Below are positions 33,690 through 43,592 of a stretch of DNA of 64,000 nucleotides, piece by piece (within the stretch, counting starts at the first letter, position 1; each line of letters opens with the position of its first letter). The stretch comes from Haberlea rhodopensis. Lineage: Eukaryota > Streptophyta > Magnoliopsida > Lamiales > Gesneriaceae. The stretch covers positions 6,634,001-6,698,000 of the forward strand of contig CAJQUN010000009.1 in assembly GCA_907163345.1 (NCBI GenBank), read 5' to 3'. A program made the translations under genes and the position numbers. The notes under the pieces were generated by a model. The model saw only the letters and a program-made list of their open reading frames with translations, did no database searches and was not told where the DNA came from.

Positions 33690-34675
33690 TCTCCATCTCT
33701 CAAACAATTTCCGGTGACGAATTCTCTCCATCATTATCCAAAACTCTTCCGCCTTCTAAATCATCAAACCATCACTATGCCTCTTTCTTTAAGCCTTTGT
33801 CTAATCTTACCACAGTTTCTATCCCCAACAAAATTATTGTCACTGTTTGCTTCTCGACGGAAGAAGTAGATAATCTTGCAAATCCCTTTGAGTTTGCCTT
33901 GTTAGGCAAATTCTTTCAAAGGCACCCTAAAATCGATGAAGTTAGAAAATCTTTCTTTGCCATCTCCTTTAAAGGGCATGTCTTGGTGGGAGCACCCAAG
34001 AAGGGCTTCATACTTATTCAAGTGGAGAATATGGACGATTGCAGCCACATATGGTCGTGTAGGATTTGGAAGATAGCGGGACAACCTATGAAGGTGTTTA
34101 AATGGACTCCCCTCATTTGACTACTCTGTTGAACCATCAATCGTGCCAATGTGGATTAATTCCCATGGCTTTCCTATTCACTTGTTCGAACATAACGTCC
34201 TCCTTTTGCTTGGTGAATTGGTGGGCAAACCTATCTGTTTTGACAATGCAACATCGCATAAATCCTGTCCCACGGTTGCAATGATTTGCGTAGAACTTGA
34301 TATGGCTAGGTCTCGTCCCTCAATAATTCAAATCCAACTTGGGGATGTACTATTACTTGAAGGATGTGGAATATGAAAATCTTCCTAGGTTTTGCACCAA
34401 TTGTCGTTCCTTTGGACATGATCTGAATGTGTGCAAATCTATTGATACGCCAGATAGAAAGATTAATGAGGAATTGAAGCAATTTTTGAAAGGAGATGTT
34501 GATCCAACGAAGCTGGTGGAAGTGGGATTTCACGGTGGTGGTTATGACGGTAGGCTCCAATGTGGCGACGGTGATGATAGACTGGGTGGCTGTTAGTCCC
34601 ATCATTGGGACCTTGGGCCCTAGGTCTTGGATGGCTTGGATCAAGATCCTTCCTTTTTGATTTCTCAAGATAAGG
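33641..34675 (+). pseudogene. LINE ORF1 (DUF4283 plus CCHC zinc finger), broken
   Basis: Nucleic-acid-binding ORF1 of a plant L1-type LINE. A DUF4283 domain is spread over two frames (FALLGKFFQRHPKIDEVRKS, then WINSHGFPIHLF and GKPICFDNAT). A zf-CCHC_4 knuckle follows (CTNCRSFGHDLNVC, about 34393-34434). Frame changes lie near 34110 and 34350. The conserved match starts only at about 33690; the first 17 or so residues of the open frame come from the flanking hairpin DNA. No ORF2 follows. An alternative is a decayed host gene derived from such an ORF1. Confidence 0.75.
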
Positions 34676-35354
34676 TGTAATGCCTGAAAAAGTTATAACA
34701 TAAGCATGGATCCAACAGAATAGTAAATGGATAATGTACCCTGAATAAATGATTTACTCTCATATGATTTAAAAATTTGGTCATAACTTTTTATTATGAT
34801 GTCGAAATTAGGCGATTCAATAGGCCACGTGAAGATAAAAGAAAGAGCTACAGCTTTCATGTTGAAAAGATTAGCTGAAAATAATGTTAGATAATGCAAA
34901 AGACAGTTGAAATAAACGTATTTATCCGTATAGTAATGCGTGTCGATTTACTACAATATAATAAAATATTATAATTATAATTATATGTGTGTGCACGTGA
35001 CTTTGAATTGCAAAATGCAATTCACAACTGCAGAAAGACGTTAGACGATGAATGAAGAGAGAACGAGGGTTCTATCTTGCTCTCCTATCACGATTTAAAC
35101 ATCGTTCCGCTAATCTTTGAATGAACCAAACATATATTCGGAATCAGTGAGGTAAGTACTACAGTCTGACACTAATATTTCGTATTTTTGTGTTAGTTTT
35201 TATTTAGCCAATTTATATAGTGATCGTTAAAAATGGTATATTATGGACTATTATTGAATTTTAAATATACCGATATGTTTAGTTTTAGTCAAAACGACTA
35301 AATGATTGAGTTTTGAATAATTAGCATATGTTGATATTTGTGAGGACTTCTAAC
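34676..35354. other. Spacer, possibly old LTR
   Basis: Begins TGTAATGCC, a common plant LTR start, right after the LINE remnant, and continues with no coding signature to the hAT element. No partner end found. Confidence 0.35.
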
Positions 35355-35645
35355 TAGGGCTGCTTACCGGTTGGAACCGGCCGGTTCCGGACCCGTTATG
35401 GGCGGAACCGGTCCGGTCCGTTAAGGATCCGGATCGAACCGGTTCCGGTTCCAACCGGTTCCGGTTTGGTTCGGATCCTTATCGGTTTTTCGTTTTTTTT
35501 TTTTTAAATGTTGTAAATGTTTCTTCAATGATGTTCATCACAAATTCAATATATTTCTTCTTCATTTCATAATATAGATGCATACAAATAATTGTAAAGA
35601 CATGACAATTGAAAATCTAAATAAAAAAATATTACAATTTAGTAC

Positions 35646-36002
35646 TTAGCAGTCTTCATAATTGATAAGTATTGTTTTGGCGTTCTCTTCTTCTTGCTCG
35701 TCATAATGATTTACGAATTCGTCAACCGTCCCATCTCTTCTATTTTTGCATTCTGCTTCAAACCAATCTTTAAGTAACGTGAGCATGCATAACGAATCAG
35801 CTGATAGACTACTTCTGTAGTCTTCAATAATACGGCCGCATGTTAAGAATGTCGATTCAGAAGCGACGCTTGAAGCTTGTACAGCATACATGTCTTTAGC
35901 CATTTTGGCTAAGATAGGGAATTGTGCTGCATTGGACTTCCACCATTGTAAGACGTCGAAGTTGTCTTCGGTTAGAAATTGATAATTCAGATAAATTTGC
36001 AA
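35646..36002 (-). pseudogene. hAT transposase C-terminal dimerisation domain
   Basis: The frame contains FDVLQWWKSNAAQFPILAKM, then ASSVASESTFLTCGRIIEDY and the LKDWFEAE tail, the hallmark of the hAT dimerisation domain (Dimer_Tnp_hAT). In this family the motif is the last 80-100 residues of a protein of about 650-700. Upstream continuity is cut by the solo LTR. Confidence 0.88.
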
Positions 36003-36106
36003 CTCAGTCGACGTGCTAGTAGAAGGTCATTTTCCCTTAAGTTTTTTCCTGCACAGCATTCTAAGCAAATTGATGCCCCCACCTTTAGATTGAGCTTGGG
36101 GTTGTT

Positions 36107-37572
36107 TGTTGCGAAAAATCCCTTACCGCAAGTGTACGGTGTCAAGTGTTAGTATAGAATTTTAAAATACGGATGTCGAACCCACAGGGATTGAAAATTA
36201 AGTTACACCAAGTACTGTAATTAGAATAGTCTCGACTTTATTTAGATAACCGATAGCATAATTATTATATTAATCTACTAAAATAAGATAAATTAGCAAG
36301 ATGAAGAATTTAAGTGGAGAAAATCAATGAGAACGGATTCTAGAGGTTCGACTTCACTCAACTATCCACTATGTCGTGTTTTCCTAGTTTACTAGCCGAG
36401 AATTCTTATTTGTTTCTACTCCCCCTCCCGGGTGTTAAGCAGAAGTAATTATCTAACATTAATCTTGATATCCCTATCTAAGATTAATTATCAAACAATT
36501 GTAAAAGCGCAGTAATTTCTTTGACGACTTCTATGGAGTTATAGGCCTTCCGAACAATATAACTACCACGATACGAATTCCTTCTTTCCTATTCACAACC
36601 CCCTCTCCCGAGTGATAGATCACGAATATGGAATCATTCAATCCATGGCCAGTAGATTAAAAGCATTAGGAACAGGAAAACATAAATAAACCATACGGAA
36701 ATCCAAATAAACTTCAAGTCAAGATCCGTCTAACTCTAGAATAATAAATTAGTTCATGAATACATTAAATAAACACATAGACATGTCTTTAATCATCATA
36801 AACATAAGGGAAGAGATATTCAAACGAATATGAAGATGGCCCTCCGTCCCCGGTAACGGCGCCAAAAACTTCTCCGTCGTCAAAATCTATGCCCTTCGGT
36901 GTAAGCACGCCGCCTCGAATGATCTCCTCCCCTTCTCTTTAGCTCTCGGTCTTCTGCCTCCTGCTCTTCCTGAATTTACGTGAGTCTACTGCTCTTCACG
37001 TCTTGTTACGTGAATATCTTCCGTGAATTTCTTACGTTCGTGAAATAATTGTTTTCGCTCCTCCTTTTCTCCTCTCTTTTATCGCCTCTTATCTATATGT
37101 CTCTTCTTTCTTCGGCAAGTTTCCCCCGTTAAAAATATCTCCTCTTATTTCCTTCTCAATATTCAATTAAATCATATATTCAGCCCCCAAGATTTCATGA
37201 CACACGTGTGGCCTTATTTTAATATCCTTCTTCACTGTATGTATCAGCTGATATGAGGTCACGTGGCTTTCCTTGTTTTGTTACGTCCGAAAAAAAATCT
37301 CACATCTAGTATAATACCATATATTATTTCCTTCCTTGTTGGTCTTGCTATCTTCGTGAATCTTCCGTGTGCATGAATCTTCCACTTTTGAGTCTCAGTT
37401 TGAATTCTTGTAACATTTATGTATTTTTCACCATCTTTTAATAATAAAATGCTTAATTCCTTGGATTCATGCAAAACAACACAACAACAACAAAAGACGT
37501 AATTCTGCTCGAATACCAACACTAAATCATGCAAAATAAGAAGAAATATAAGTGTATAAAATACACTTATCA
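36107..37572 (-). mobile_element. Solo LTR inside the hAT element, TSD ttgtt
   Basis: 1466 bases from TGTTGCGAAAAATCCC to TACACTTATCA. The duplication ttgtt is perfect (36102-36106 and 37573-37577). On the minus strand it begins TGATAAGTGTATTTTATACA, a familiar start of plant LTRs. The left side carries cgaacccacagggattg, a conserved-looking terminal motif. No internal region remains. The frame 37259-37573 is incidental. Confidence 0.85.
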
Positions 37573-37577
37573 TTGTT

Positions 37578-38334
37578 CTTCAACAGGCCTTTGTTGCGAT
37601 GATTCACTTGCCTGTTGATTATAATACAATTGAAACATATTTTGGAGAGATTGCATTGTAGACGTCTTTTGATCGTCAACAACCTTCCCCAAAAATTTAA
37701 CATAATATTCAAAAAATATCTCAAATGAAGATAAACATTGACTATGATCTAGCAATGTTGCGATGCAGTGCACGGGTGGGATTTGTTCCCAATACTTTAT
37801 AAATTTAGTTTCCATTGCATTAACAAAAGCATACAAGTCATAGTCATCTCTAAATTCTATAAATTTAGTTTCCATTGCATTATGTTTTTTTACTAAGTGT
37901 TTTTTAAATGTTCCGGTGCCTCCACTGGAACCACCAGCTTTATATGAATACTGGATCTTACATAATTTACATATTGTAACAGATTCATTCGTACCTTCTT
38001 TTTGAGCGAGTTCAAAGTGATCCCATATCTTACTTCTTTTGGCACGAGTAGGTTGTCTACTCGCTGCTGTAGTGGCTCCGGATGACTCCACATGTTGTCT
38101 TTCTTGGGCTTGGGCAGCAACAGGTTCGGTAGGTTGTTGGGATTGTTGTGGTTCGACATTCATAGAAGAACCACCAACATTGAGGTCAGCAAAAAAATCA
38201 TAACTTTCATTTAACCCAGGAATTGGCACAGGTAAATTCATTGCAGAAGATGAACTCAGTGATAGACGACCCGGAACGAGACCCCGACTACGACCCCGGC
38301 TACGACCAGCACCACTGCTAGATGAAGATGCCAT
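37578..38334 (-). pseudogene. hAT transposase N-terminus with BED zinc finger, deleted core
   Basis: Start at 38334 (MASSSSSGAGRSRGRSRG). A low-complexity Ser/Gln-rich tail leads to a BED zinc finger: SKIWDHFELAQK, then CKLCKIQYSYK and TGTFKKHLVKKH. Within about 30 residues it joins sequence (WEQIPPVHCIATLLDHSQCL, then NMFQLYYN) that normally lies some 400 residues downstream. The DDE core is therefore deleted. A 26-base stretch is duplicated at the joint (37799-37824 and 37859-37884). Confidence 0.85.
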
Positions 38335-38771
38335 TATGATATAAGACTATAAGTAAATTGTAGATAGCACAATTGAGAGAAAAATATGAGAGTGAAGTAA
38401 TTTTCGTTACAAGAATTGTTATGAAATAATACACAACACAACATCCCCTATTTATAGTTTTTTTTTTTGATTAAAAAATTTTTTTTTTAAAAAAATAAAA
38501 AGTTAACGTTTAACAAATAACGTTGCCTTCTTTTTTTTTTAATTTTTTTTTTTTAAATCTACCGGTTTCGGTTCCGGAACCGGAACCAAACCGTAGCACC
38601 GGAACCGGCGGTGCTACCGGTTTGGTTCTTCGGACCGCCCCGGACCGGTTTCTAAACGGTTCCGGGGCGAACCGTAACCGTTGTCCGGTTCCGGTTTCGG
38701 ACCGGACTTAACGGTCCGAATCCGGGCCGGGTCCGGTTTGACCCAGCCCGGTAAGCACCCCTACTTCTAAC

Positions 38772-40601
38772 TGAATTATTGTTGTGTAGTAACTTGTATG
38801 TATAATTCCAGGTGAAAAGTGTAAATGGTGACGTTTCACAATTTGGATGAATTTATTATTAATCGAGGCTATTTAAAATGTGATTAGATGTTGTATCTAT
38901 ATGTTGATGTTATTGTCATTGGCTGATATTGAATTGTTAAAATTGTTATAGATACTTCACGAGCCTCGGAACATCAGGAATAGCCTAATTTTGATTCTCA
39001 ACTATCAGGTATGTGTACGAGCATGTATTGATATTCATATTGATGTTGTTATGGTATATCGATAATGGTAAATGCACGATGAGGTTGAGGGTCGTTGGAA
39101 TGAGCGACATGTTGTTATTATTATTGTTTTTAATGATTGTGTCGCAGTAGAAGGGGAGTGACGATGTGGTATAGTAGGCTTGATGTTGCCACTATATCGA
39201 TTATATATGATGGGTCGCAATGATGATGCAACGATAGGATATAGTAGGCTTGGTGTTGTCGCTATATCGATTATATACGATGGGCTCGCAATGATGATGC
39301 AACGATGGGATATAGTTGGCTCGGTGTTGCCACTAGACCGATGTACACATCAGTTGTGATATGGTTGAGGTGATGATTGATGGATTGTGATTTGATGTTG
39401 GAGAATGGTATTACAGAAACAGTCAAGAAATCTTCGTATTGTTCCTATTGATGAGTATTTCTGTTATATTTCCAGCATATTATATTGTTGATAGGATACT
39501 GTCTGTTTATGCTGTTATTATTGTTGGTGTGTGCTCACCCATTTTTTGTGGTTCTTTCTGTTGAAACATGTATCAGGTCTAAAAATTAGAGTTGGAGACA
39601 AGATTAGTAATTGTTGAGGCTGAGATGTCTAAGTCATTGTCACTTAAAATGAAGTTGCCATAGAATAATATGTATGTTTCCTCTAGTTGTGGCTCGTATG
39701 TGAGCTGATTTATATTTGTATATGGCATATATGCAGTACCCTATGATTTGGTTATCTTGTGTTGGTGCATGTGACTTATGTAATATTTAAGTTGGGTAGA
39801 TGCCATATATTTTTGTGGATTTATATATGTCACACTGTGTATTGTTGGGAGGTCCAATTACAGGGAGACGATGCCAATTTTTTTATACCAATGACGTCAT
39901 ATTTTGTCTGTTTACGTGGCGACGTGTAGGGCGCCACATAATGTATCATCTATCTTACCAAATCTTGGACAATCTATCAATCTAGATGGTGATTTGGCTA
40001 GTGGCAAGGTAGACCGTAGACATGATAGATGGAGGTGGGCATTTTGATGAGGTGGACATCATGACTCCAACTGTAGATGTGGATGTAGGTGTGGAGTCTT
40101 GCAAGCTAAGTGACGTTGACCCATTGATAGTGGTGGACGTGGAGTCTATCGGTGCTAGCGATGAGGTTGGAGTGATGGCAGCTGAATTTGACATTTCTGG
40201 AGACCTGCTGTGGTGACAGTGATTTCGACAGTCATTGGCGTGGGAATGGAGGTTCTCAATTTCCCGGTGAATTGCATGCCGCACTCGAGGATCCGGGATA
40301 CTTCGAATTTTCAAAATTTGGATAACACAATCTTTCCAAATTTTGATAAGTCTTCTCAATTAATTGTTGATTTGGTCAAAGAAGATGTATTTGGTGTCTG
40401 TCAAACCCTTTCAAATCACACTCTTTGGGCATTCCCAATTTCTCGGGTATGCCCAACTTCCCTACGAGCAGGCCTTCTTCCCATTCGGGCACGTCTTATT
40501 ACCCACTGGACAAGCCATTTCCTCTTCGGGTAGGCCTTTTCCCACTTCGGCCAGGTCCTTATCCTCGAATCATAATTTGTATAACCTCGGATAACCTTGA
40601 T
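38772..40601. other. Spacer with tandem repeats, unclassified
   Basis: Flank of the hAT insertion, probably old LTR or repeat DNA. No protein domain recognised. The acidic frame 40022-40216 comes from GATGTGGATGTAG-like low complexity. The 70-base tandem repeat is listed separately. Confidence 0.4.
39160..39345. repeat. 70-71 base tandem repeat, about 2.6 copies
   Basis: The landmark atagtaggct recurs at 39171, 39241 and (as atagttggct) 39312. The units share cactatatcgattatat and gcaatgatgatgcaacgat. Confidence 0.85.
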
Positions 40602-41159
40602 TATGAATGGCAACAGGACGGGTATAGGATGTGTTTGGCCACAGGATCCGCCCTACTATACATAAAACCCGGTCCCGTCCCACTTAGACCCGCGAACCCG
40701 GCGGGTTTACCCGCCCCGCCCCGTTTCCAAATTTTTTATTTTTTTAAAAAAAATTTAGCTAGAAATCAATTTGAAACACAAAAGTTGAGTTTTGTGATTA
40801 AATTTCATGTTTTCTCTAGTAAATATTTATAATAAACATTGTAAAACTATCTTTAAGCTACTAAATATTTATTAATTTGCTCTTATTTCCATCAAAATGT
40901 CCAACTTCTTTAACATGAACACATGAATTTTGATATAAAATTAAATAATGACACTATATTGTTCAATCAAAGAAGTAAAGTGTATAATCAATATCATATT
41001 TTTTAAAAAAAAATTAAAAATGTATAGCGGGGTGGGTTCGGCCAATCCCAGGACCCGCTCCGCCTCGCTTACAAACTCGGTTGAAGCGGGTCCAGTTCCG
41101 CCCCGGCGTAGCGGGTTCATTGCGGATCCTGATCTGGACCCGTCCTATTGCCATCCCTA
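40602..41159. mobile_element. hAT-type MITE, TSD accttgat
   Basis: 558 bases. Ends are TATGAATGGCAACAGGACGG and, inverted, TAGGGATGGCAATAGGACGG. The 8-base duplication accttgat is perfect (40594-40601 and 41160-41167). Sub-terminal DNA is rich in gcgggt/acccgc motifs. Its termini differ from the TAGGGCTGC family at 30921 and 35355, so it belongs to another hAT family. No coding capacity; frames inside are shadows. Confidence 0.87.
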
Positions 41160-41437
41160 ACCTTGATAGCCTTGATTCCTTGTCGAGTTTATTTGGTGAT
41201 GAGGAATTCGAGGACCAGAATACACCCCTAATTAGGATATTAACTAGGACAAAAAATAACTTAATTAAAATAATGGGAAAATTTCGGGCCGGTACTACTT
41301 GGTAAAAGATTTTTCAGCCCAGTCACCCCAAAAAATATTCTTTCAACTAGGTCCAATTTTGGTCAAAATGACCAAAATAGTCTTCTGCCTTCCTTGGATC
41401 ACCTCCTTCAATATCAAACCCTAGTCTCCAACCCTCA

Positions 41438-41840
41438 CATCGCACCAGTAGAAATTATTCGGATGATTTAGCGATGCCGGACAAATGTAGTAGTACCTTC
41501 CCGGATGAGTAGAATATTGACCAGCCATACGTAGAACCATACATCCATTCCCGCACGAACATTGGGGTGGACTCTTCGTTTCAAAATTACCTCTGTCGAA
41601 TAAATACGTTAAAAAAGGGAACTATAATTGCAGACGCATGTATTGGCATATTGTTCATTAAATAAGAAGTACGTAATTATTTACTACATTTTTGAAAACA
41701 AAATGTTGAAATGTGAAATAAGCTCTAATATGTGCAAATCAATGTAAGCTGTTAAACTTTTGTGAAGTTTAATTCATAAAATTAAACTATCGATGCATGT
41801 TGAGTCTACCGATGCATGTAATTTACATGCACCGGTAGAC
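41438..41840 (+). repeat. Left arm of the 403-base inverted repeat
   Basis: Begins catcgcaccagtagaaatt and ends caccggtagac. Pairs with 42611-43013. The only difference seen is near 41633 (gacgcatg, against the complement of catgcctc). Confidence 0.93.
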
Positions 41841-42240
41841 TATCGGTGCATGTAAATTACATGCACCGATAGATTGGTAATTGGAATTCAGTTGAGCACA
41901 TGTGAGATTTTTACTATCTGGTGTTTCGTTTCAATTTAGGAATTTCTTTCTTTCTTTGTTTCTGTTTATTTACATATGTTTATGGTATTCTGAAATTACT
42001 TCTTACGTGGTTGCAAATGTTGAGTCTACCGATGCATGTAATTTACATGCACCGGTAGACTATCGGTGCATGTAAATTACATGCACCGATAGATTGGTAA
42101 TTGGAATTCAGTTGAGCACATGTGGGATTTTTACTATCTGGTGTTTCGTTTCATTTAGGAATTTCTTTCTTTCTTTGTTTCTGTTTATTTACATATGTTT
42201 ATGGTATTCTGAAATTACTTCTTACGTGGTTTGGATTAAT
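41801..42240 (+). repeat. 220-base tandem duplication in the element core
   Basis: tgagtctaccgatgcatg at 41801 recurs at 42021, and the following roughly 200 bases are nearly identical. There is one substitution (tgtgagattt/tgtgggattt), one lost base (caatttagg/catttagg) and a diverged junction near 42011. Confidence 0.92.
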
Positions 42241-42640
42241 TACATCATTCTAATTTATGTTGGTGCATTTTCTTTTATAATATTTATCTGAAATAGAAGG
42301 CTTGAGATGTGAAATAACAAAATGAATAAGAAAGCAAAACCTAAGTCTAAAGATGCATGTAATTTACATGCACCAATGAGTCTATCGGTGCATGTGAATT
42401 ACATGCACCGATAGACTCATGAACTACCGGTGCATGTAAATTACATGCACCACTGAGTCTATCGGTGCATGTAAATTACATGCACCGATAGACTCATGAA
42501 CTGCCGGTGCATGTAAATTACATGCACCAATGGTTTCAATATCATTGCATTCTCAAAATTTTAATTCAAACAATTGATCGAACATCTCAAATACATTATA
42601 ATTTTGAGTCGTCTACCGGTGCATGTAAATTACATGCATC
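41811..42640. repeat. Ten copies of a 23-base palindrome
   Basis: Half-site GGTGCATGTAA, one central base, then its inverse TTACATGCACC. Copies lie at 41811, 41845, 42031, 42065, 42352, 42387, 42429, 42464, 42506 and 42618. Six match fully; others begin GATGC, end CATC or have one internal change. Most are flanked by partial inverted ccgatag/ctatcgg or ctaccgg, extending the hairpin. Spacing is irregular (34-40 within clusters). First and last copies lie in the arms. Confidence 0.95.
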
Positions 42641-43013
42641 GGTAGACTCAACATGCATCGATAGTTTAATTTTATGAATTAAACTTCACAAAAGTTTAAC
42701 AGCTTACATTGATTTGCACATATTAGAGCTTATTTCACATTTCAACATTTTGTTTTCAAAAATGTAGTAAATAATTACGTACTTCTTATTTAATGAACAA
42801 TATGCCAATACATGCCTCTGCAATTATAGTTCCCTTTTTTAACGTATTTATTCGACAGAGGTAATTTTGAAACGAAGAGTCCACCCCAATGTTCGTGCGG
42901 GAATGGATGTATGGTTCTACGTATGGCTGGTCAATATTCTACTCATCCGGGAAGGTACTACTACATTTGTCCGGCATCGCTAAATCATCCGAATAATTTC
43001 TACTGGTGCGATG
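42611..43013 (+). repeat. Right arm of the 403-base inverted repeat
   Basis: Reverse complement of 41438-41840. The homology stops abruptly at gtgcgatg, in the middle of the captured coding sequence, so only the right side keeps the complete C-terminus. Confidence 0.93.
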
Positions 43014-43105
43014 AATACCATGAACGTATTTTAAGATCCACTAGCCAGCCGTCTCAACCAAATGACAGTGGTATCATCGATGTGCAATCCAGCAACATTG
43101 ATTGA
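42859..43105 (+). pseudogene. Captured GRF zinc-finger exon
   Basis: After an acceptor-like ttcgacag the frame reads GNFETKSPPQCSCGNGCMVL, then the GRF pattern: paired cysteines, THPGRYYYICP, then NNFYWCDEYH. It then runs about 25 polar residues to a stop at 43105. GRF fingers (CCCH type) bind nucleic acid in several plant and eukaryotic proteins and occur as small plant ORFs. No promoter or upstream exon is evident, and the ligand part is repeated inverted in the other arm. I call it a transduplicated fragment; a working small gene is possible but less likely. Confidence 0.7.
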
Positions 43106-43402
43106 AATTGATTGAAGACGAGGATGAGAACGACAACGAGATTCAATTTGTGAAGAACAAAATTCGATACTTGTTCTGAAATTTTAAAGCAATTCAACCA
43201 ATCGAACAATCTGCCATTGAGAACATGGATTAATTAGATAGGGGTGTTTAAGTCATAAAAATGGATTAATTAGATTAGGGTTCCATAAAATAGACTTATG
43301 TGAAAGATATTTTTTAAAAGATGTATTTAGTTGAAAGAAGAGTTTTTAGGGTGATTTAGTTGAAAGATGTTTTTAAAAGTGGTACCTTCTTGTAATTTCC
43401 TC

Positions 43403-43552
43403 TAAAATAATTATAATTTTTAAAATGCTTAAAATATTTTTTCCTCTCATTAATTAATAGTAGCACCCTCTGGCACGTGAGGCGTGTATATCTTTAAATT
43501 ATTTTGTGTGACGTAAGTTTTGTGAAAAAAAATTAGAGATTATATTAAAATT

Positions 43553-43592
<40 letters not shown>

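Larger units (their letters stand above)
35355..38763 (-). mobile_element. hAT transposon with deleted transposase, TSD cttctaac
   Basis: 3409 bases. Termini are TAGGGCTGCTTACCGG and, inverted, TAGGGGTGCTTACCGG. A perfect 8-base duplication cttctaac (35347-35354 and 38764-38771) is diagnostic of hAT. Both sub-terminal regions are dense in ggttcc/ccggaacc motifs, likely transposase binding sites. Inside are the start of a transposase gene (37578-38334, minus), a solo LTR (36107-37572) and the transposase C-terminus (35646-36002). The catalytic core is missing, so the element cannot move unaided. Confidence 0.93.
41275..43402. mobile_element. Mutator-like element with long inverted arms and GRF zinc-finger cargo
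   Basis: 2128 bases. The perfect 9-base duplication taaaataat (41266-41274 and 43403-43411) is the Mutator-superfamily signature. The extreme ends form an imperfect inverted repeat (GGGAAAATTTC and inverted GAGGAAATTAC, both followed by a GGTAC box). Further in are 403-base arms, 41438-41840 and 42611-43013, differing at one position by eye. Both carry a GRF-type zinc-finger coding segment. The 770-base loop has a 220-base tandem duplication and most of ten copies of a 23-base palindrome. There is no transposase. It is a non-autonomous, fold-back-like element that has captured a gene piece. Confidence 0.88.

Noticed and set aside
40022..40216. Acidic Asp/Val-rich open frame
   Set aside because: Low-complexity GATGTGGATGTAG DNA; no start context, homology or continuation.
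41811..42640. CRISPR-like array
   Set aside because: Regular palindromic repeats, but this is plant nuclear DNA. Spacing is uneven, spacers are themselves repeated, and the array sits in a transposon with a 9-base duplication.
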